From CAYJGJ01 sp964367585 (lineage in GTDB: Bacteria; Bacillota; Clostridia; Peptostreptococcales; Anaerovoracaceae), in contig CAYIYH010000003.1 of assembly GCA_964367585.1 (NCBI GenBank), positions 1 through 64,000 on the forward strand: DNA of 64,000 nt, written 5' to 3'. Of this stretch, positions 36,589 through 44,059 are shown one piece after another. The notes under the pieces are model-generated. The model saw only the letters and a program-made list of their open reading frames with translations. It did not search any database and was not told where the DNA came from. The translations under genes were made by a program, and so were the position numbers. Each line of letters begins with the position of its first letter. The first letter of the stretch is position 1.

Positions 36589-36629
36589 AAATTTTTCACG
36601 TGCTCATATATTATAGCATGTCTACTTTA

Positions 36630-38225
36630 TTATTGTACAGCCCAAAGAATGATAACTTGTACTGCGAATAGTCCTAGCATGATCCAGAAATATTTGTCTA
36701 ACTTTAATGGTTCCATAGAACAACCACTTTCGTCAGTCACGCCCTTTAATTCTTTACGAGCGCCAAAGAATGTATATTTATATGTACGATCACGTTCATT
36801 ATCATTTTTAAATACTGTATACCCTAGCACTAACGCAAACCCAACGCTTATCAAACTTGTAATTACCCAAGTCCATAAGTAGAACCAGTTCATGTTAGAA
36901 TTCAACCAGAATACAACTGCCGCACTGGCGATACTACCCCAGAACATCGCTTTATCATTGATTCTAGGGAAATAGAAACAACTGATTGCGATCGCAGTCG
37001 ACATACCTGCGAATGGTGCAAGTAGATTTCCTGCTACTAATAGGATTGACGAAGAAGTTTCTCCTAGATAGAAGTATACAAATGCTGTAACTACTACACC
37101 TACGGCAAGTGACACGTAAATATTTACTCTATTTGGCGTATTGCTTTTCTTACTGATATAAGGCTCGTAAACGTCCTTCACAAACACTGCTGAGAATGAA
37201 TTTAATTTAGAGTCAAGCGTAGACATCGCCGCCGCAAAAATTGCTGCAATTAAGAGTCCACGGAAACCTAGTGGCATATAGTTAAGCATGAAGTCAATCA
37301 TGATATTATTAGTATTTTCGAAATCAAGCGTAGCTGGATTTGATTGATAGAAGTGATGTAATACTACTCCCATGAAGTGTGCTGCCCAATAAATAAGTTG
37401 AATCGCTATGATTGCAAGGATGTTAGATTTCTTAATTGTGCGAGCATCTTTTGCAGTGATGTAACGTTGAATTTGTGTTTGGTCAGAAGCGAAATAGTCA
37501 CCCCATGTATATGCACCCGCTAGTAGCGCACACCAGAAAGTTAAGTCAACTAGGTTTATTGAATAATCGAAAGATTGTAACAAACCTGCATCACGACTTG
37601 TGTCCATCAGTTGGCTAATAGGCATTCCTAATTCATCGATACCTACCCATAAACAAACGATTACTCCGACAATCAAGATAATACCTTGAATCATGTCTGA
37701 CCAAATAACTGCTTTAATACCACCGGCTATAGTGTAAATAATTGACATTACTACAACGATAGGAATCCAAACATTAAAATCAATTCCCGTCATCGCTTCC
37801 ATCGCTAGGCAAGGGATATATACAACCGCACCAACAGTGAAAATATTACTTAAAATCCAAGTACCACTACAGAATAAACGGGTCAAGGTACCAAAACGCT
37901 TGTATTGATATTCATAGATTGTAGTAATCTTGTGATAGTAGAAAATAGGGTGAATAAAATAGTTTGCGTATATTACACCTAGTGGCACACCGAAGTTGAT
38001 CATTGCTGCAACAATCCCATCATAATAAGCCCAACCAGGACCTCCTATAAATGTGCTTGCACTAATAAAAGTGGCACCTACTGAAAAACCTATCGCATAC
38101 CATGGCATGTTACGGCTACCTGCAAAATAGTCTTCACTAGTCTTGTTTCCTCTACCTACATAATAACCTAAACCGAGCATTGCAGCTAGATATGCTACTA
38201 TTACAATTATATCTATACTAGTCAT
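36630..38225 (-). CDS. Sodium:solute symporter (SSS family)
   Basis: About 531 residues from MTSIDIIVIVAYL, some thirteen membrane segments. Landmarks are GRGNKTSEDYFAGSRNMPWY, IGFSVGATFISASTFIGGPG, IAGGIKAVIWSDMIQGIIL and AAIFAAAMSTLDSKLNSFSA (sodium-site serines). It imports an organic solute with Na+. The open frame extends seven codons upstream, but the best ribosome site (AAAGGAG) serves an 11-codon mini-ORF that ends four bases before this ATG, suggesting translational coupling. Divergent AraC gene upstream; SnoaL gene downstream. Confidence 0.88.
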   Translation of the reverse strand: MTSIDIIVIVAYLAAMLGLGYYVGRGNKTSEDYFAGSRNMPWYAIGFSVGATFISASTFIGGPGWAYYDGIVAAMINFGVPLGVIYANYFIHPIFYYHKITTIYEYQYKRFGTLTRLFCSGTWILSNIFTVGAVVYIPCLAMEAMTGIDFNVWIPIVVVMSIIYTIAGGIKAVIWSDMIQGIILIVGVIVCLWVGIDELGMPISQLMDTSRDAGLLQSFDYSINLVDLTFWCALLAGAYTWGDYFASDQTQIQRYITAKDARTIKKSNILAIIAIQLIYWAAHFMGVVLHHFYQSNPATLDFENTNNIMIDFMLNYMPLGFRGLLIAAIFAAAMSTLDSKLNSFSAVFVKDVYEPYISKKSNTPNRVNIYVSLAVGVVVTAFVYFYLGETSSSILLVAGNLLAPFAGMSTAIAISCFYFPRINDKAMFWGSIASAAVVFWLNSNMNWFYLWTWVITSLISVGFALVLGYTVFKNDNERDRTYKYTFFGARKELKGVTDESGCSMEPLKLDKYFWIMLGLFAVQVIILWAVQ

Positions 38226-38229
38226 AAAT

Positions 38230-38265
38230 CTACTTAAATGATGCATTAAGCGAGAAACACATCAT
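38230..38265 (-). CDS. Possible 11-codon leader peptide before the symporter
   Basis: Reads MMCFSLNASFK then TAG. GAAAGGAG stands five bases before the first ATG and the stop is four bases before the symporter ATG. It has no obvious attenuator hairpin. It may simply couple ribosomes to the symporter start; coding value is uncertain. Confidence 0.35.
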   Translation of the reverse strand: MMCFSLNASFK

Positions 38266-38702
38266 TTTACTCCTTTCATTTTTGCTTTTTAGATAATTTG
38301 AAATTAAATTTCGTTTATAAATTTTTATGTTTAGTAATACTATATTGGTGAACCCTCCCTTCTTGATACGTAGATTACTTGTCAGTTGCACAAGTCGTAT
38401 TTTCATATAGCATATAATTTAAGTTCCATTGTTATTATTCATTATACAAACTACTAGAAAATAATACCTTATCTATAAAGTCAAAAAAAAAACAAAAAAA
38501 GCCAATGTTTGGGGAGGATGATTGAAGAATATATTCCAAGTGAAATTCAATAAAACTGCACTATTATGTAAACATAATAGAAGTTGTACAAAATAATAAT
38601 ATTGCATAATTGTATATTGTTAATTTGATATCATTTAGTTGGCATTCAAACTACGAAAATTTACACAACTATATACAAATGAATATAAGCACATACGGAT
38701 AA

Positions 38703-38754
38703 TTAGTACAATAAAGACTTGAAATAGCAAAAAAAAGACATGCTATTGTACTAA
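38703..38754. promoter_or_regulatory. Inverted repeat upstream of the AraC gene (candidate AraC-type site)
   Basis: TTAGTACAATA (38703-38713) and TATTGTACTAA (38744-38754) are perfect 11-bp arms 30 bases apart; an inner ATAGCA can also pair with TGCTAT. The right arm ends two bases before the AraC gene's -35 box. The rest of the 38266-38702 gap shows no gene. Confidence 0.6.
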
Positions 38755-38756
38755 AA

Positions 38757-38785
38757 TTGCCATTTAATTACGGTGATGTTATAAT
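38757..38785 (+). promoter_or_regulatory. Sigma-A-type promoter for the AraC gene
   Basis: TTGCCA (38757-38762), 17-base spacer, TATAAT (38780-38785). The ATG follows 37 bases later behind AGGAG. Confidence 0.75.
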
Positions 38786-38821
38786 ATTTCCATATGAAAT
38801 CACCTTTTAGGAGACTGTGTT

Positions 38822-39712
38822 ATGGATTTATATAGACAACTAATACCATATGATATTCACTATCAATATGTTACAAAAAGCAGACGAGAGATATTTCACA
38901 GTTATAAAAAATGGGGTAGCGAACTCGTAATAATCTTGAACGGATCCGCGACGTATAGAATAAATAACCATAGGTTTCCAATCATACGTGGAGACATCTT
39001 TTTACACACAGGAGATTATACAAAAGAAATATACGATGCTAATAAACTGACCATATGCTCAATTTTTTTCCATGATGAGCATATCGAAAGAAGCACCGCA
39101 CTATTTAGGCACATGCTCGGATATCAAAAGTTTTTTGTTGAGAATCCCTTGAATGAAAAAGGGGACGAACAATATATATTACATACAGACGAATCTTTTA
39201 TATCAGAAATCGAACAATTATTATCTGCAATGTCACTGGAATACCAACACACCGAACTTGGTAGTGAACAAGTGTTAAATTCACTCTTTTTTGTGCTAAT
39301 TACACTTATTTCCCGCGCATATTCAAAAGATATTATGATCAACTCCGAACCGGAGAATTCTATTAGTGAAGTCGTTTCTTATATACGACTCCACTATACT
39401 GAAAATATTACGGTAGAACATCTTGCATCCATAGCATTTCTTTCACCACGCCATTTTAATCGCAAATTTAAAGATATTTTCAAGACCACACCGATACAAT
39501 ACATAAATAAATTAAGATTACAACATGCATGTCATTTACTCGAACAAAGCAACCTTACAATTTCTGAGATTGCGATGAAATGCGGATTTAGCGATATTAA
39601 TTATTTCTCTAAAAATTTCAAACGTCATTATGATGATAACCCCAGCAATTATAGGAAGAAGTACATGTCCTCAATCTCTAATCCTAACAATACTGGAATG
39701 CGACCAGAGTAA
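38822..39712 (+). CDS. AraC-family transcriptional regulator
   Basis: 296 residues. An N-terminal cupin-like sensing domain (GSATYRINNHRFPIIRGDIF, LHTGDYTKEI) precedes two C-terminal helix-turn-helix units: ITVEHLASIAFLSPRHFNRK and LTISEIAMKCGFSDINYFSK, with the family tail NPSNYRKKY. It is divergent from the intact symporter and likely activates it in response to the imported solute. A partial second copy survives at 30354-30554, which shows that the regulator travels with the symporter-SnoaL block. Confidence 0.9.
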   Translation: MDLYRQLIPYDIHYQYVTKSRREIFHSYKKWGSELVIILNGSATYRINNHRFPIIRGDIFLHTGDYTKEIYDANKLTICSIFFHDEHIERSTALFRHMLGYQKFFVENPLNEKGDEQYILHTDESFISEIEQLLSAMSLEYQHTELGSEQVLNSLFFVLITLISRAYSKDIMINSEPENSISEVVSYIRLHYTENITVEHLASIAFLSPRHFNRKFKDIFKTTPIQYINKLRLQHACHLLEQSNLTISEIAMKCGFSDINYFSKNFKRHYDDNPSNYRKKYMSSISNPNNTGMRPE

Positions 39713-39989
39713 ACACATTCCCCATTATTAATCAACCTCTTCAAAAAAATACATCTATTTTCTGTATATTTCTATTTCCATACATATACATACACTCATG
39801 TTCGTACCCAAAAAATTCTCACTTTGTAAAATCGCACAGCATAAAAACACATATCTATGGCAAAGTACACATTTTTTTCTAAATTTTTTGAATATTACAC
39901 ATATTTTCGCAATTCACATATTCCCATTCCAGATGAAATGTGTTATATTAATTGCTTGAATTATATAAAAAGGAGTGGAAAGATTAAAA

Positions 39990-41261
39990 ATGGAAATGAA
40001 AGAAAAAGTAGTACTTGCATATTCTGGTGGATTAGATACTTCGGTAATAATCCCATGGTTAAAAGAAAATTATGATCTTGATGTAATAGCAGTTTGCTGT
40101 AATGCGGGACAAAATGAAGATTTCGATAAGATAGAAAAAAAGGCTATCAAATCAGGTGCATCTAAATGCTATATTGTCGACATAACAAAAGATTTTGTTG
40201 AAGATTTCGTTTGGCCGTCGCTAAAAGCGGGGGCTATATATGAAAAATCATATTTACTCGGGACAGCAATGGCACGTCCACTTATGGCTAAAACTTTGGT
40301 AGATATTGCAAAAAAAGAGAAGGCGTACTATATTTGCCATGGATGTACAGGTAAAGGAAACGACCAAGTTAGATTCGAGACGACAATTAAAGGACTAGCT
40401 CCATCTATTAAAATAATTGCACCTTGGAGAGAATGGGAGATTGAATCAAGAGAAGATTGCATAGCGTATGCAAAAAAACACAATGTCGAAATTGAACAAA
40501 CAGAAGAAGATATATATAGCCGCGATGAAAACATCTGGCACATAAGTCATGAAGGTGGTAACTTAGAGAATCCATGGAACGAACATGATGATGATATACA
40601 TGTTTTAAGTGTTCCAATTGAAAAAGCTCCTGATACTCCCGAATATGTCGAAATCGAATTTGAAAAAGGAATTCCTACAGGCCTTGACGGAGAGAAGATG
40701 GATAGCGTCACTATATTGCGCAAATTAAATGAAAAAGGCAGTAAACATGGAATAGGTACCATAGACATCATAGAAAACAGGCTCGTTGGAATGAAGTCGA
40801 GAGGTGTATATGAAACGCCAGGGGGAACAATTCTTTATAATTCACACATCGCTTTAGAACGATTGATTTTGGACAGAGACACTATGCACTATAAAAATAT
40901 AGTTGCAGACAAATTTTCACAATTGCTATACGATGGTCTTTGGTATACACCTCTTAGAGAAGCTATCCTTGCTTTTGTTGACTCTACGCAAGAATTGATA
41001 AGTGGTGTAGTCAAAATGAAGCTATACAAAGGAAATGCTATCGCAGTAGCTATGAAATCCGATAATTCTTTATACAGCGAAGAGTTTGCTACATTTAGTA
41101 AGGATGAAGTATATTCTCAAAAAGATGCTGAAGGATTCATTAATCTTATTTCCCTTCCTCTCAAAATAAGAGCGATACAAAAAGAGATGGATGGCAAAAT
41201 AGCAAGCGACGATAGTAATTTAGAAAGAAGAGTTTTAAAGGCAAACGATTTTATTAGATAA
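39990..41261 (+). CDS. argG: Argininosuccinate synthase
   Basis: 423 residues. It joins citrulline and aspartate with ATP. The PP-loop ATP motif is LAYSGGLDTSVIIPW near the N-terminus; ICHGCTGKGNDQVRFE and YETPGGTILYNSH are family blocks. AAGGAG at 39970-39975 abuts an in-frame GTG, so the ATG at 39990, 14 bases on, is taken as start (39996 also possible). It is followed nine bases later by argH, giving arginine synthesis from citrulline. It stands inside the SnoaL locus, after the AraC gene; the 39713-39989 spacer has no other gene. Confidence 0.93.
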   Translation: MEMKEKVVLAYSGGLDTSVIIPWLKENYDLDVIAVCCNAGQNEDFDKIEKKAIKSGASKCYIVDITKDFVEDFVWPSLKAGAIYEKSYLLGTAMARPLMAKTLVDIAKKEKAYYICHGCTGKGNDQVRFETTIKGLAPSIKIIAPWREWEIESREDCIAYAKKHNVEIEQTEEDIYSRDENIWHISHEGGNLENPWNEHDDDIHVLSVPIEKAPDTPEYVEIEFEKGIPTGLDGEKMDSVTILRKLNEKGSKHGIGTIDIIENRLVGMKSRGVYETPGGTILYNSHIALERLILDRDTMHYKNIVADKFSQLLYDGLWYTPLREAILAFVDSTQELISGVVKMKLYKGNAIAVAMKSDNSLYSEEFATFSKDEVYSQKDAEGFINLISLPLKIRAIQKEMDGKIASDDSNLERRVLKANDFIR

Positions 41262-41270
41262 AGGAGCAAC

Positions 41271-42671
41271 ATGGCAAATTTATGGAGCGGCAGATTTGAA
41301 AAATCGATGGATGAAATTGTAGAAAAATATAATGCATCCATCAGTTTTGATAAACGTCTTTATGAATTCGATATCAAAGGGAGTATAGCACATGTAACTA
41401 TGCTGGGAGATCAAGGAATCATAACACATGACGAAAAAAACAAAATAATAGATGCCCTTAAACTTATCTTACAAAAAATAAAAAATGGTGAAATCACATT
41501 TACTCTCAAGCAAGAAGATATACACATGGCAATTGAGGAAAATCTAATAGACTTGATTGGAGATGTGGGGAAAAAATTACATACCGCAAGAAGTAGAAAT
41601 GATCAGTCTGTAGTCGATACAAAGATGTATGTTAGATTTGCAATAGAAGATATGTGTGATAAATTAAAGTTATTGGAATGCGTCTTGCTCGAAAAATCGG
41701 AAAAGTACATCGACTCAATCATGAGTGGTTATACACACTTGCAACACGCACAGCCGGTAACTATAGGGTTTCATTTGATGGCTTATTTTCAAATGTTTAG
41801 ACGTGACATTGAACGGTTAGAATCAATGCTAACTCGTATGGACTATTGTCCGTTGGGTTCGTGTGCACTAGCGGGAACAACTTTTCCTATCGATCGTCAT
41901 AAGACTGCCAGCTTACTAGGCTTTTCTGCGCCTACAGAGAATGCTATGGATTCGGTAAGCGATCGAGATTACATGCTTGATTTTTTATCTGCTGCATCTA
42001 TTTCTATGATGCACATAAGTAGAATTTCGGAAGAAATTGTAATGTGGAATAGCCAAGAATTTTCATATATAACAATAGATGACAGCTTCTGTACAGGCAG
42101 TAGTATCATGCCCCAAAAGAAAAATCCGGATATTGCAGAGCTTTTGCGAGGTAAAGTAGGTCGAGTTTATGGAGACTTGATGTCATTACTAACAGTGCTT
42201 AAGGGTACGCCCTTGGCATTTAATAAGGATTTCCAAGAAGATAAAGAAAGCGTGTTTGATGCATACGATACGTGGTCAGACTCAACAGTTATTTTAGGTG
42301 AAATGCTAGAAAAAAGCGAATTCAAGGTAGACAATATGAGAGCAAATCTTCGGAAAGGATTCCTAAATGCTACAGATATCGCAGACAATTTAGTAAGAAA
42401 TGGTATAGCTTTTAGAGATGCTCATGAAATAGTAGGCAAGATGGTAAAGTACTGTGAAATAAATGACAAGGACTTCAATGAGCTAACAGAAAATGAATTC
42501 CCAGTAATTGACAGCAGAATTACTTTTGATATGATGCCCGACTTAACGATGGAGGGGTGTGTTAATGCAAGGATATCATTTGGCGGAACAGCACCGAGTG
42601 AAGTAGCCAGACAAGTTAAAGTCGGAAGAGAATGGCTAGACACTGTTAAAAAATTAAATTTAATTACTTGA
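41271..42671 (+). CDS. argH: Argininosuccinate lyase
   Basis: 466 residues. It splits argininosuccinate to arginine and fumarate. It opens LWSGRFEKSMDEIVEKYNAS; catalytic His lies in MSGYTHLQHAQPVTIG, and the fumarase/lyase signature is GSSIMPQKKNPD with the mobile-loop serine. RBS AAAGGAG. It forms a two-gene operon with argG and ends at a strong terminator. Confidence 0.95.
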   Translation: MANLWSGRFEKSMDEIVEKYNASISFDKRLYEFDIKGSIAHVTMLGDQGIITHDEKNKIIDALKLILQKIKNGEITFTLKQEDIHMAIEENLIDLIGDVGKKLHTARSRNDQSVVDTKMYVRFAIEDMCDKLKLLECVLLEKSEKYIDSIMSGYTHLQHAQPVTIGFHLMAYFQMFRRDIERLESMLTRMDYCPLGSCALAGTTFPIDRHKTASLLGFSAPTENAMDSVSDRDYMLDFLSAASISMMHISRISEEIVMWNSQEFSYITIDDSFCTGSSIMPQKKNPDIAELLRGKVGRVYGDLMSLLTVLKGTPLAFNKDFQEDKESVFDAYDTWSDSTVILGEMLEKSEFKVDNMRANLRKGFLNATDIADNLVRNGIAFRDAHEIVGKMVKYCEINDKDFNELTENEFPVIDSRITFDMMPDLTMEGCVNARISFGGTAPSEVARQVKVGREWLDTVKKLNLIT

Positions 42672-42715
42672 AGCATGCAAAAATAATAATCAGAAAAAAA
42701 GTATTTATTAAAAAA

Positions 42716-42746
42716 AGCGGGAGACTAGACTATTCTAACTCCCGCT
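42716..42746. terminator. Terminator after argH
   Basis: AGCGGGAG pairs with CTCCCGCT around a 15-base loop; six A before, TATATCTTTT after. It also faces the convergent SnoaL gene. Confidence 0.8.
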
Positions 42747-42774
42747 ATATCTTTTAGTAATTTTATTGCGATAC

Positions 42775-42833
42775 TTTATAACCATGGCACAGACTATCGT
42801 GCAAGCACGTTAGAACCTTGGCCTCGATTAAAA
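42775..42833. repeat. Dispersed hairpin repeat family A, copy 6
   Basis: GGCACAGACTATCGTGCAAG then CACGTTAGAACCTTGGCCTC. It abuts the stop codon of the 42834 SnoaL gene and follows the argH terminator. Confidence 0.75.
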
Positions 42834-43928
42834 TTATTCGCATTCGCAACAACAAGTATCCTCAGTCACATCTACAACTTGTCTCATTACATCGACAGCA
42901 TCATATATGTCTACTGCCTCAATACATTTTCCATCTTTCATAACATACTGTGTTACGCCTAAGATTTGTACCGGTTTGCCAGTAGGAGCACCATACATTC
43001 CAAATCCTTCATGGAATCCTCTAATTCTATATCTTACAGCGACATGATGAGTACCATCATTTTGGTCATTGCATGTAATTCTTTCAATTGTATATTTTGC
43101 ATTAGGGAATGATGCAAGTAGGTTGATAAGGTTACCTTGAATTTCATCATGTCCTACAAGTTTCTCGCCACCTACAGTATGTATCATGCAATTATCTGTG
43201 AATAGTTCTTTTGCACGATTAATTAATTTCACATTATAAATATCGTTCAATAGCTCTTTGAACATTTCTCCAAGAGAATTGTCTGTTGCTTTGTATGATT
43301 CAGGCATTAGCTGTCCCTCCATAGTTTCAGGCATTCCCGATATTTTTACTGGAGCCATCGTTTTTGCCATATCTTTTGCGACTTCAAGTGGATCTAATCC
43401 TAGCTGCTTAATAACACTTAAATTATCACGAACTAGCCATTCCTCATATATTCTATTGTCTTTGATTGCGCAGTCTGCGATTGTGCGGAATACAAGTCTC
43501 TTTCCAGTAGCCGGCCCGTATGGAGTTGGTCCATAATTTGTAGCCGTTGATAAATTACGATGTGAAGTATAGAATACTCCCGGGCTGTCTTCTGACCAGA
43601 TTACTTCTTCGCCAATAAGCCTACGATCTGGATAACTGTACAGTGTAGACATAGTTCCGGCTACAACACCAGCAATACCAGAACCTGTTCCAGGATTTGT
43701 GTGGACATGAACATCATTATGATACGTATCATAAATAATTCCTATTCCTTTTTCTTCCCAGATTCTATGGGTTATTTTTAAAATATAATCCACAATATCC
43801 AAATACTCTGGATCAAAACCAGGTAAATCCTGCTTTTTTTCCGTATTCTTTAAATAATCGTTGTAGTCTTTGTTCCCAAGAGGGTTCACTGACTCGTTAC
43901 TACTGTAATACACGGGGATGTTTTTCAT
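42834..43928 (-). CDS. Tandem SnoaL-like protein (subfamily C)
   Basis: 364 residues from MKNIPVYYSSNESVNP, sister to the 30715 protein along the whole length: GIGIIYDTYHNDVHVHTNPG, YSYPDRRLIGEEVIWSEDSP, IADCAIKDNRIYEEWLVRD, LFTDNCMIHTVGGEKLVGH, FPNAKYTIERITCNDQNDG, YVMKDGKCIEAVDIYDAVDV. AAAGGAG seven bases before 43928 fixes the start. The C-terminus TEDTCCCECE has four cysteines in six residues, a possible metal or disulfide site absent from the sister's own C-terminus. Function unknown. Confidence 0.8.
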   Translation of the reverse strand: MKNIPVYYSSNESVNPLGNKDYNDYLKNTEKKQDLPGFDPEYLDIVDYILKITHRIWEEKGIGIIYDTYHNDVHVHTNPGTGSGIAGVVAGTMSTLYSYPDRRLIGEEVIWSEDSPGVFYTSHRNLSTATNYGPTPYGPATGKRLVFRTIADCAIKDNRIYEEWLVRDNLSVIKQLGLDPLEVAKDMAKTMAPVKISGMPETMEGQLMPESYKATDNSLGEMFKELLNDIYNVKLINRAKELFTDNCMIHTVGGEKLVGHDEIQGNLINLLASFPNAKYTIERITCNDQNDGTHHVAVRYRIRGFHEGFGMYGAPTGKPVQILGVTQYVMKDGKCIEAVDIYDAVDVMRQVVDVTEDTCCCECE

Positions 43929-44059
43929 TATGTTACTCCTTTTTATAATATATACTACCATTACTTCATATTTACTCTTTTTCACATAATAACTTTCTTA
44001 AATTATTATAGTAAGAAAGTAAATTGCATCTCAATATGTCACTTTTTTCTCTTACAATC

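Noticed and set aside
39857..40075. Short plus-strand frame upstream of argG
   Set aside because: No ribosome site; it runs into argG in another frame.
39990..42671. Creatine/creatinine pathway suggested by argG-argH near a possible sarcosine-type reductase
   Set aside because: No creatininase, creatinase, hydantoinase or amidinohydrolase is present; adjacency alone is not enough.
3207..42833. CRISPR array from the repeated element
   Set aside because: Copies are far apart, unevenly spaced and degenerate, with no cas genes.
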